A stretch of 64,000 nucleotides of DNA, from assembly GCF_900107265.1 (NCBI RefSeq), contig NZ_FNPJ01000005.1, forward strand, positions 1 to 64,000, written 5' to 3'. Numbering within the stretch: position 1 is the first letter of the stretch; each line of letters opens with the position of its first letter. Below are positions 56,845-64,000 of the stretch, in pieces. The stretch comes from Nitrosomonas sp. Nm33. GTDB taxonomy: Bacteria > Pseudomonadota > Gammaproteobacteria > Burkholderiales > Nitrosomonadaceae. Below the pieces are notes generated by a model that did no database searches, had not been told where the DNA came from, and saw nothing but the letters and a program-made list of their open reading frames with translations. The translations under genes were made by a program, and so were the position numbers.

Positions 56845-58011
56845 TTGAAAATCGCAATCATTGCACATGATCAGCAATGTCTGAGTGATATCCAGAAATA
56901 TCTTGCAGACTCTAATATATTGCATTCCTTGATAGTGATAACAGGCGGCGTACAGCAGATTCCGGCGTTTATTGAGCAGGAGCATCCAGACTTACTGATA
57001 CTGGAAGGCATACAGCTTGATCCAGCGGAGCAGCAGCTATTGAGTCTGGTCACCTCCCGTTTTCCTGAGGTGGGTGTCATTATGGTATGTCCGCTACAGA
57101 CACAGGAATTTCTGCTTGAAGCTATGCGTGTAGGTGTGCGTGAAATCGTCACCACTCCTGTCAGTCAGGATATGCTGATCGATGTAATCGAGCGTTTCCG
57201 GCAAAGAATGACGCTTGCCAAAGCACCTTTGCAGGATGAGAAAGTACTGGCATTCATCCCCTGCAAAGGGGGAAGTGGTGCAACTTTCCTGGCCAGCAAT
57301 ATCGCCTATACCCTGGCATCACTGGAAAATAAGCGAGTTATATTATTTGATTTCGATTTGCAGTTTGGTGATGCCCATCTATTCATACACCATAATAGTT
57401 CGCCTCTAACTTCCATTGCCGATTTGACGCAACAAATCCAGCGGCTCGATGGCTCATTTCTATCTTCCAGTTCGATTCACGTGCTACCTAATTTCGATGT
57501 GCTACCCGCGCCGGATGAACCCTATAAGGCAGCAGAAATAAAGCATGAACATGTTAAATTGCTGATACAAGTAGCGAGAAAACACTATGATTTTGTTATT
57601 CTGGATATCGGAGGTTCGTTTGATGCCATTTCAATCCAGTGTCTGGATCAGGCTGACTTGATCTTTCCCATATTCCAGCAGCCACTCCCATTCATTCGGA
57701 ATACAAAGCATGTTATCAATACCCTCATCAACTCATTAGGATATACCTCTAACAAAATCCGCTTGATCGTAAATCGCTTTGATAAAAAAGATGACATTTC
57801 ACTTGCCGATATAACGAGGACTTTACAATTGGAAATATTCAAGGCAATTCCTAACGACTATAGCATTGTCGTTGAATCAGTCAACCAGGGCATACCCGTT
57901 GTTAAGCTGGCACGACGTAGTCCAGTCGCAAAATCATTGCAGGAAATCGCACAAGAGCTTGCTCGAAGGAATGTTCAAAGCGGGTTACTCAGAAAGTTAT
58001 TTTCTTTTTAG
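56845..58011 (+). CDS. cpaE: CpaE/TadZ-type MinD-like ATPase
   Basis: 388 residues. An N-terminal receiver-like domain (~1-120, MKIAIIAHDQQCLSDI) is followed by a ParA/MinD-like ATPase domain: the deviant Walker A here reads KGGSGATF (residues ~138-145), with Ala where MinD has the second Lys, and the later VILDIGGSFDAIS and LIVNRFDKKDDIS. CpaE/TadZ localises the pilus machine to its site. The start is TTG with GAGGA 9 bases upstream. It begins the second transcription unit. Confidence 0.92.
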   Translation: MKIAIIAHDQQCLSDIQKYLADSNILHSLIVITGGVQQIPAFIEQEHPDLLILEGIQLDPAEQQLLSLVTSRFPEVGVIMVCPLQTQEFLLEAMRVGVREIVTTPVSQDMLIDVIERFRQRMTLAKAPLQDEKVLAFIPCKGGSGATFLASNIAYTLASLENKRVILFDFDLQFGDAHLFIHHNSSPLTSIADLTQQIQRLDGSFLSSSSIHVLPNFDVLPAPDEPYKAAEIKHEHVKLLIQVARKHYDFVILDIGGSFDAISIQCLDQADLIFPIFQQPLPFIRNTKHVINTLINSLGYTSNKIRLIVNRFDKKDDISLADITRTLQLEIFKAIPNDYSIVVESVNQGIPVVKLARRSPVAKSLQEIAQELARRNVQSGLLRKLFSF

Positions 58012-58068
58012 AACAGATGCAACCTATCCCATGAAAAATCATTTATTAATTTTTAGGGAACATTCATC

Positions 58069-59448
58069 ATGTCAATACTACGAGAGCGCCTTCAAAGTAT
58101 AGGCACAACCAGTAATACAGCATTCAGCCTGCCAGCTACTACAGCAGCGAGTAACCATGCAGCTTTACAGGATCATGTCGAATACCATGAATTAAAATCC
58201 CGCATCCATGAAGAACTGCTTGACCGGATGGATTTAATTGTCATGGAAAATATGCCGCAGGAACACTTGTTAGCAGAAATCAAGAACCTGGTAGAACGAT
58301 TATTGATTGAAGAACGAACCCCGATCAATGACGTCGAGCGACAGCGTATCATTCAGGATATTCAGAACGAAATACTCGGATTAGGCCCACTCGAGCCGTT
58401 GCTGGCAGATCCCACCATTTCCGATATTCTGGTCAATACACACCGTCAAATTTATGTGGAAAGACGGGGAAAACTGGAGCTCACCGATATTCATTTTGCC
58501 AATGAAAGTCACTTGAGAAAAATAATCGACCGCATCGTTTCCCGGGTTGGACGTCGCGTAGATGAGTCGAGTCCGATGGTCGATGCGCGGCTGCCAGATG
58601 GTTCGCGTGTCAACGCAATTATTCCCCCACTCGCTCTCGATGGTTCATTACTCTCTATCCGGCGTTTTGCCGTTATTCCGCTTAAAATAGATGATCTGAT
58701 ACGCCATAAATCGATGACACCTGAAATAGGTGAAATTATCAGCGGATTGGTTAAGGCAAAATGCAGTATCCTGATTTCTGGCGGTACAGGCAGTGGTAAA
58801 ACGACATTGCTCAATATCATGTCCAGCTTTATCCCTCCCTCCGAACGAATCATCACAATCGAAGATGCAGCCGAATTACAATTACAACAACCGCATGTAG
58901 TTCGACTGGAAACGCGCCCACCCAACATAGAAGGCAAAGGTGAAATCTCCCAGCGTTCACTGGTGCGGAATAGTCTGCGAATGCGCCCTGACCGGATCAT
59001 CATCGGTGAAGTACGAGGTGCGGAAGCATTCGATATGTTGCAAGCCATGAATACCGGTCATGAAGGTTCCATGGCTACAGTGCATGCCAACACGCCACGC
59101 GACGCGTTGAGTCGAGTCGAGAATATGGTTGGAATGGCCGGACTCAATCTGTCTCCCAAGGCCATCCGTCAGCAAATTTATTCGGCGATTGTTGCGGTTA
59201 TTCAAGTCTCCCGTCTGTCAGATGGTAAACGTAAGATTCTGAGTATTCAGGAAATTACCGGTATGGAAGGCGATGTCATCACCATGCAGGAAATCTTCGT
59301 GTTCGAACAAACGGATATAGCAGCAAATGGAACCGTGCAGGGGTATTTCCGTGCGACCGGCATCCGCCCCCAGTTTGCTGAGCGCTTAAGAATATTTGGC
59401 ATCTCCTTGCGAGACAATCTATTTGATCCTTCTCGACGATACGAATAA
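58069..59448 (+). CDS. cpaF: CpaF/TadA pilus secretion ATPase
   Basis: A 459-residue secretion ATPase. Walker [15 protein letters not shown] lies near residue 244; [20 protein letters not shown] holds the Walker B and His boxes. The N-terminal domain has [12 protein letters not shown] and [19 protein letters not shown]. It powers extension and retraction of the Flp pilus at the cytoplasmic face with TadB and TadC. Confidence 0.97.
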   Translation: MSILRERLQSIGTTSNTAFSLPATTAASNHAALQDHVEYHELKSRIHEELLDRMDLIVMENMPQEHLLAEIKNLVERLLIEERTPINDVERQRIIQDIQNEILGLGPLEPLLADPTISDILVNTHRQIYVERRGKLELTDIHFANESHLRKIIDRIVSRVGRRVDESSPMVDARLPDGSRVNAIIPPLALDGSLLSIRRFAVIPLKIDDLIRHKSMTPEIGEIISGLVKAKCSILISGGTGSGKTTLLNIMSSFIPPSERIITIEDAAELQLQQPHVVRLETRPPNIEGKGEISQRSLVRNSLRMRPDRIIIGEVRGAEAFDMLQAMNTGHEGSMATVHANTPRDALSRVENMVGMAGLNLSPKAIRQQIYSAIVAVIQVSRLSDGKRKILSIQEITGMEGDVITMQEIFVFEQTDIAANGTVQGYFRATGIRPQFAERLRIFGISLRDNLFDPSRRYE

Positions 59449-59467
59449 GGAGGAATAAGTAATATTC

Positions 59468-60445
59468 ATGGATTCGCTTCTTTATTACCTGTTTATAGCA
59501 TTTGCTTTTCTTGCAGTCGTGCTGCTACTGGAAGGAAGCTACTTCATTTGGCACCACCATCAGGGACCAAAGGCGAAGCGTATCAGAAAACGCCTTCATG
59601 AAGTCTCCATGAGTGGAATGGATACACCTGATACGCACCTGCTCAAGCAACGCTTATTGAGCAACTCCCCTCCGCTGCACAGACTGCTGCTGAGAATCCC
59701 ACGTATCTCCAGCCTGGATCGATTATTACTGCAATCCGGCATGCCACTAGTGGTCATCCAGTTCATAAGCCACAGTGCCATGACCAGCATAGGTGCCATG
59801 GCAGTTGCAACGATACTGGGCTTCTCATCCCCTGTCATTTTGCTGTGTGCAGTGGGAGGAGGTCTGATTCCCTATTTCTATGTACTTAGAGCAAAAAACA
59901 AGCGTTTAAAAATAATCGAGCAGCAGTTGCCAGAAATTATTGATCTCATGTCACGCACATTAAAAGCAGGTCATGCTTTTCCAGGCGCATTACAAATAGC
60001 TGGAACTGAAGGCCCTGAACCAGCTGCAAGCGAATTTCTCCATGTATTCGACGAAATCAATTTTGGTGTCCCTGCACAAAATGCACTCATGAGTCTCGCA
60101 ACACGCATTCCAATCACCGATTTGCGATACTTCGTCATTGCGGTACTGATCCAGCGCGAAAGCGGCGGTAATCTGACAGAATTGCTGGAGAAAATCAGTG
60201 GATTAATCCGGGAGAGACTCACGCTGCATGCTAAAGTTCGCGTCCTATCGGCAGAGGGGCGGCTATCCGCCTGGATTCTTTCATCTCTTCCTTTCGCGAT
60301 GGCATTATTACTTAGTATCATTAATCCTGATTTCATAAGCGTATTGTGGAAAGATCCTATGGGATTAGTGATTATTGCTATTACTCTTGGAATGATGATT
60401 ATGGGTATTTTCGTGATGTCACGCATCATCAAGATCCGGGTATAA
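59468..60445 (+). CDS. tadB: TadB inner-membrane platform protein
   Basis: 325 residues. An N-terminal membrane helix, cytoplasmic segments, and a T2SSF domain with QLPEIIDLMSRTLKAGHAFP and VIQRESGGNLTELLEKISG, plus three further helices. It forms the pilus platform with TadC. The ATG is 20 bases after the cpaF stop. The operon is then interrupted by a 239-bp element. Confidence 0.93.
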   Translation: MDSLLYYLFIAFAFLAVVLLLEGSYFIWHHHQGPKAKRIRKRLHEVSMSGMDTPDTHLLKQRLLSNSPPLHRLLLRIPRISSLDRLLLQSGMPLVVIQFISHSAMTSIGAMAVATILGFSSPVILLCAVGGGLIPYFYVLRAKNKRLKIIEQQLPEIIDLMSRTLKAGHAFPGALQIAGTEGPEPAASEFLHVFDEINFGVPAQNALMSLATRIPITDLRYFVIAVLIQRESGGNLTELLEKISGLIRERLTLHAKVRVLSAEGRLSAWILSSLPFAMALLLSIINPDFISVLWKDPMGLVIIAITLGMMIMGIFVMSRIIKIRV

Positions 60446-60511
60446 ATTACGCCAGGTAAAGAAATAAAGCTGGATAAAAAATATACCATGAATCTATTTC
60501 TATCAGCATTA

Positions 60512-60750
60512 AACCTGGATTCCTCAGCTGATCGCTTATGCTGTTATTAACATTATGAATATTCTAACATTTTCTATAAATTTCATTCGTACCTTTCAGG
60601 CGTTTACGCTCCGGTGCGGATTGCACGATTTCGCAAGCACATGGCTGCGTTGCAACTTCCTGGAATGGAACGACCATTCCACGTCGTTGCGCCTTGCCCT
60701 GCACTTGCAAAACCGCACACTCCATCCCGTCCAGCTGAGGAATCCAGGTT
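60512..60750 (+). mobile_element. 239-bp inverted-end element, copy E (between tadB and tadC)
   Basis: A full copy with perfect 19-bp inverted ends, aacctggattcctcagctg and cagctgaggaatccaggtt. It has exactly the same length as copy A at 6894-7132 and is strongly similar throughout. It sits between tadB and tadC and ends 15 bases before the tadC ATG. Confidence 0.88.
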
Positions 60751-60765
60751 AAAGGTGATCAAATT

Positions 60766-61698
60766 ATGATTTCTGCACAAACCATTTTTTTGATCGTGAT
60801 TTTTATAGCAGTTGCTGGTATTGCTTATGGCGTGATGGCTGTATTTGCACGCCGTTCTACCCAAACCCGGCTGAAGCAAATTGCGGCGAAGGATAACGTG
60901 CTGAATGAACGCAAAAATGAAGCGTGGAAAGAAGGGATTCTAAAATTATCGAAGCCATTGGCTAAATTCTCAATACCCGATGAGGATTGGGAAAAATCTG
61001 CTTTCCGTGCCCGTTTTATGCATGCCGGTTATCGATCAAACTCGGCGCCTACAATTTATTTTGCCATCAAGACACTACTGAGTTTGGCATTACCAGGACT
61101 CTTTTTACTTTCAGGGGGGATAATTTGGCTGAATTTAGATGCAAATGGTGCCGTGCTGGTGCTGTTAATTTTGTTGGCAGTTGGCTATTACTTACCGAAT
61201 GTCGTACTGGACCGCATCATCAAATTGCGTCAGCGTGAGTTGTTCGATAGTTTTCCTGATGCGATTGACCTGATGACAATATGTGTCGAAGCAGGACTTG
61301 GCCTGGATGCAGCGCTAGCCAGAGTAGGAGAAGAAATCAAGCTCAGCAGCAAGGTATTGGCCGAGGAAATTTATCTGGTTGGGTTGGAATTACGTGCTGG
61401 CTTATCCAGGGAAAAAGCGCTACGCCACCTTGCCTTGCGAACCGGGATCGAGGAGATCGAGGCATTGGTCGTCATGCTCATTCAGGCAGACCGTTTCGGA
61501 ACGAGCACGGCAGATTCCTTACGCATATATTCCGATATGCTGCGCACTAAGCGCCGCTTGCGTGCGGAAGAAGCAGCCGCAAAAATTGCATTGAAACTGC
61601 TGTTTCCTCTCATTCTTTTCATCTTTCCTGCACTATTGGTCGTGTTATTAGGACCCGCTTTTATCAGTATCGCTCGCACTTTACTCCCTGGCCAATAA
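60766..61698 (+). CDS. tadC: TadC inner-membrane platform protein
   Basis: A 310-residue T2SSF-domain protein with four membrane segments. The core LFDSFPDAIDLMTICVEAGL and the later ADRFGTSTADSLRIYSDMLR are the TadC pattern. It pairs with TadB. AAAGGTG, just after the 239-bp element, lies about 7 bases before the ATG and may serve as its ribosome site. Confidence 0.93.
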   Translation: MISAQTIFLIVIFIAVAGIAYGVMAVFARRSTQTRLKQIAAKDNVLNERKNEAWKEGILKLSKPLAKFSIPDEDWEKSAFRARFMHAGYRSNSAPTIYFAIKTLLSLALPGLFLLSGGIIWLNLDANGAVLVLLILLAVGYYLPNVVLDRIIKLRQRELFDSFPDAIDLMTICVEAGLGLDAALARVGEEIKLSSKVLAEEIYLVGLELRAGLSREKALRHLALRTGIEEIEALVVMLIQADRFGTSTADSLRIYSDMLRTKRRLRAEEAAAKIALKLLFPLILFIFPALLVVLLGPAFISIARTLLPGQ

Positions 61699-61711
61699 AG
61701 GAGGCTATATC

Positions 61712-62236
61712 ATGTTTAATTTAAAACAACTGCTGGGGATACTGGCCTGCCTGTTCCTGTTAGCAGGGTGCGCCAGCCAGCAAAACAAAAATCAATTGGG
61801 ATCAACTGGTTCAACTGGTAATGGCGGAAAAGTCAGTCAGCAGATCACCCATGATCTTGAAGCAATGTATCAATCAGGACGCACATATCAGGAGGAAGCC
61901 AATTTTCCAGAAGCTATCACTACCTATGAAAACATTCTGGCTATCGATCCAGATTATGCTGAAGCATACAATGGCCTCGGTGTCATTTATGCCATCCAGG
62001 AAAAATTTGAACCCGCCCTACTGCATCTGCAAAAAGCCATTACCTTGGAGCCACTGGCATCTCATTTACATAATAATCTGGGTTATACCTATTTATTGAT
62101 GGGGCGGGAAGCTGAAGCTATCAGATCGTTTAAACAAGCATTGCGACTGGATCCTGGAAACCAGAAGGCACGCGCCAATCTCACTGCCATCCATTACAAG
62201 AACAAGACAGATACTACAAGAACCACAAAAGAATAA
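61712..62236 (+). CDS. tadD: TadD-like TPR lipoprotein
   Basis: 174 residues. A lipoprotein signal (LFLLAGCAS, lipid Cys ~20) is followed by three tetratricopeptide repeats (ITTYENILAIDPDYAEAYNG, HLQKAITLEPLASHLHNNLG, SFKQALRLDPGNQKARANL). TadD is a pilotin-like partner of the pilus machine. It follows tadC after 13 bases with AAGGAGG before the ATG, and precedes another TPR gene by 3 bases. Confidence 0.9.
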   Translation: MFNLKQLLGILACLFLLAGCASQQNKNQLGSTGSTGNGGKVSQQITHDLEAMYQSGRTYQEEANFPEAITTYENILAIDPDYAEAYNGLGVIYAIQEKFEPALLHLQKAITLEPLASHLHNNLGYTYLLMGREAEAIRSFKQALRLDPGNQKARANLTAIHYKNKTDTTRTTKE

Positions 62237-62239
62237 ACC

Positions 62240-63394
62240 ATGGGCATTAATAAACCAAGATTCGCATGGGCATTGTGCTGTCTGGCTGTTTTGACCAGTT
62301 GCTCATCCTTCTATTCAAGTAAGGATTATTCAGTGCTGCACATCAAGCCGGTGATGAATGTTCAGCATGCAAATGCGAGTGATGAAAATCTGTATCACCT
62401 GGGACGGTACTACCATAGGAAAACCAGTTACGCAAAAGCGATTGAATTTTATCAGAAAGCGCTCGCAGTCAATCCTGATTATGTGGAGGCGCACAATGGC
62501 TTAGGTGTTATCTATTCGACCCAAGGGCAACATCAGTTAGCGTTAGAGCATTTCCAAAAAGCAATTAGAATTGCACCTACAGCAACCTACCTGTATAACA
62601 ACCTTGGCTATGCCTATTTAATACAAGGTCAAAATAGCGAAGCAGCGGTGGCATTCCAGGAAGCCCTCCATTTTGATCCCCACAATTATAAAGCACGCCA
62701 GAATCTGGCAACGGCTCACAAACGCATGGGGTTGAGCGAAAAAACAGTGGCTCCTTTAACCATCACGCAAGAACCTGAGGTCATTAACACCAACATCTCA
62801 CAGACATTAACAGCACAGCAAAGCCCTGGTCAGCAAAACTCTAATCAGCAGCAACTCGTGCAGGTTGCACCTAACATTTATGAATTCAGAATAAATCATG
62901 AAAACCACCAAATAGCACCTATTGCACCTATTGCAACACCAATTTCAGCACCAGTTACCGCGTCACTTACTACATCACCTGCTCACCTGCCCCCTATCGC
63001 CTCTGATCACACAAAAGAATCCACTCCTAAAAATTCAGCAACAGCAATGCAACATAAACGCATCGAAGTCTCAAATGGCAATGGCGTAACCGGTATGGCC
63101 AAAAATATTGCAACCTTTCTGAAACAATTTGGATTTGATGATGCGCGCCTTACTAATCATCAAACATTCCAGCACGCGCAAACTGAAATACATTACCGCA
63201 CAAACGCGCATACGTTTGCTGAGCAGATCAGTCAAATCATGCCAGGTCAAGTCAAAATGATTGAAAACAATGGCCTGGATGAGGATACCCATATAAAAAT
63301 ATTGCTGGGAAAAGATATTGCAAATGAAGTTGCTTATTTCACCAAGCAAGGACGTATTCGGCTTACTCAGAATATGATGGCAATTGCACCATAG
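62240..63394 (+). CDS. TPR lipoprotein with C-terminal LytR_C domain
   Basis: 384 residues. A lipoprotein signal (VLTSCSS, lipid Cys ~18) leads into three TPRs (EFYQKALAVNPDYVEAHNGL, HFQKAIRIAPTATYLYNN, AFQEALHFDPHNYKARQNL), then a Pro/Gln/Thr-rich linker (~160-270) and a C-terminal LytR_C domain (RIEVSNGNGVTGMAKNIATF...IKILLGKDI). It probably acts in the periplasm at the pilus, with the LytR_C part contacting cell wall or partners (inference). It follows tadD after 3 bases, so it belongs to the operon. Confidence 0.85.
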   Translation: MGINKPRFAWALCCLAVLTSCSSFYSSKDYSVLHIKPVMNVQHANASDENLYHLGRYYHRKTSYAKAIEFYQKALAVNPDYVEAHNGLGVIYSTQGQHQLALEHFQKAIRIAPTATYLYNNLGYAYLIQGQNSEAAVAFQEALHFDPHNYKARQNLATAHKRMGLSEKTVAPLTITQEPEVINTNISQTLTAQQSPGQQNSNQQQLVQVAPNIYEFRINHENHQIAPIAPIATPISAPVTASLTTSPAHLPPIASDHTKESTPKNSATAMQHKRIEVSNGNGVTGMAKNIATFLKQFGFDDARLTNHQTFQHAQTEIHYRTNAHTFAEQISQIMPGQVKMIENNGLDEDTHIKILLGKDIANEVAYFTKQGRIRLTQNMMAIAP

Positions 63395-63437
63395 TATTTT
63401 TCAGAGAGTTAGCTCCTTTGCTATATTGGAGCATTTA

Positions 63438-63544
63438 ATCCCATTTCTAAATCAAATCTGACTTTGTCTGTCGGCTTCTTCTTGCCGTACTATTCATACT
63501 GTCTGCGGCTCGCCTTCGTGTCATCTGTAATTTGGAAATGAAAT
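63438..63544 (-). mobile_element. MITE copy 10
   Basis: A reverse copy with decayed ends (atcccatttctaaatcaaat and taatttggaaatgaaat), slightly longer than the others, with the core gtactattcatactgtctgc. It lies 44 bases after the last tad-operon gene. Confidence 0.8.
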
Positions 63545-63563
63545 AAGAGATTTAATCTTTGCG

Positions 63564-63697
63564 CTAGTAGATCGTTCCAGTAAAATATTTACAAAAACGC
63601 CATTCGGCCTGAGCCTGTCGAAGGCCATTATTAGTTCACGGTTCGACAGGCTCACCGCGAACGGTAAAGGGTTTAGTTTGCTGGAACGATCTACTAG
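63564..63697. mobile_element. 134-bp element with nested palindromes
   Basis: The outer ends ctagtagatcgttccag (63564-63580) and ctggaacgatctactag (63681-63697) are perfect 17-bp complements. Inside lies a second inverted pair, tgagcctgtcgaa (63610-63622) and ttcgacaggctca (63642-63654). The inner motif ttcgacaggctcacc is a common dispersed bacterial repeat. No coding frame is present. Confidence 0.8.
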
Positions 63698-63762
63698 TCA
63701 GCATAAATTTCTGATCACTAGCTTAATCCATACCAGATGGAGTAGCGTGATCTGTGGTAGAA

Positions 63763-64000
63763 CTATAGCCACCGCTTTTTCTTAAAGTAGACGAGCATGA
63801 CCGCTCCTACTCCAATCATGATCATCCAGACCAGCAGATAACCATATTCCCAATCAAGCTCTGGCATATATTTAAAATTCATGCCATACACGCCGGCAAG
63901 AAAGGTTAATGGCATAAAGATGGTAGCAATAATCGTCAGCACTTTCATAATCTCGTTCGTCCGGTAGCTGACATTCGAGATATACAGATCAAGCATGGTA
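63763..64000 (-). CDS. corA: CorA family Mg2+/Co2+ transporter, C-terminal part
   Basis: The last ~79 residues of a CorA-type channel; the frame runs off the window end. The Tyr-Gly-Met-Asn signature is in AGVYGMNFKYMPEL between the two membrane helices (IIATIFMPLTFLAG and YGYLLVWMIMIGVGAVMLVYF), and the basic end KKKRWL is typical. It imports divalent cations. Confidence 0.92.
   Translation of the reverse strand, partial: TMLDLYISNVSYRTNEIMKVLTIIATIFMPLTFLAGVYGMNFKYMPELDWEYGYLLVWMIMIGVGAVMLVYFKKKRWL

Noticed and set aside
58509-59048. 179-codon frame antisense to cpaF
   Set aside because: Shadow of the strongly conserved cpaF reading frame.

Overview
The window looks like the chromosome of a chemolithoautotrophic betaproteobacterium close to Nitrosomonas (Nitrosomonadaceae). 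This is inferred from a proteobacterial phosphoribulokinase (Calvin cycle), the betaproteobacterial gene orders leuS-lptE-holA and polA/LOG/DUF2782/thrB, moderate GC, and many small transposon-derived repeats. No 16S or ammonia-oxidation gene is present to confirm it. No rRNA, tRNA or CRISPR array was recognised.

Layout. 0-7 kb: a nucleotidyltransferase remnant carrying a MITE, a polytopic membrane protein with a C-terminal TIR/deoxyribosyltransferase-like domain, pirin and DoxX genes divergent from a LysR regulator, two small membrane proteins and an RTX-type secreted protein. 7-14 kb: a lipoprotein cytochrome c and a complete RND efflux operon (fusion protein, pump, outer-membrane factor). 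14-25.5 kb: small enzymes (VOC, DUF1428, DJ-1/PfpI), ridA-recG, murA, a membrane protein, argH, a fructosamine-kinase-like gene and a dynamin-like GTPase. 26-43 kb: mostly core genes (pepP, polA, LOG, DUF2782, thrB, BPSS1780-like, uvrD, prk, M48 peptidase, leuS, lptE, holA, osmC-like). 43-49 kb: an AT-rich accessory stretch with a low-complexity repeat protein, an acyltransferase, a secreted unknown and dead pieces of ISL3, IS110 and IS21 elements. It is flanked by the osmC-like gene and a decayed second copy of that gene's 3' end. 49-63.4 kb: a tad/flp (type IVc pilus) locus with an atypical response regulator, two near-identical flp pilins, prepilin peptidase, CpaB, secretin, a lipoprotein, TadE, TadG, CpaE, CpaF, TadB, TadC and TadD, ending in a TPR protein with a LytR_C domain. 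The window ends inside a corA-type transporter.

The most distinctive feature is repeat load: ten copies of a ~102-bp MITE with 20-bp inverted ends, five copies or remnants of a 239-bp inverted-end element, a 251-bp element with 16-bp ends, and a 134-bp nested palindromic element. Several sit exactly at gene borders: one supplies the holA stop codon, one separates tadB from tadC, one abuts the kinase start. A transposase fragment abuts tadE.

The strongest candidates for undescribed biology are the membrane-anchored TIR/NDT-like protein near the left end and the two-domain secreted protein with about 38 five-residue repeats in the 43-48 kb accessory region.
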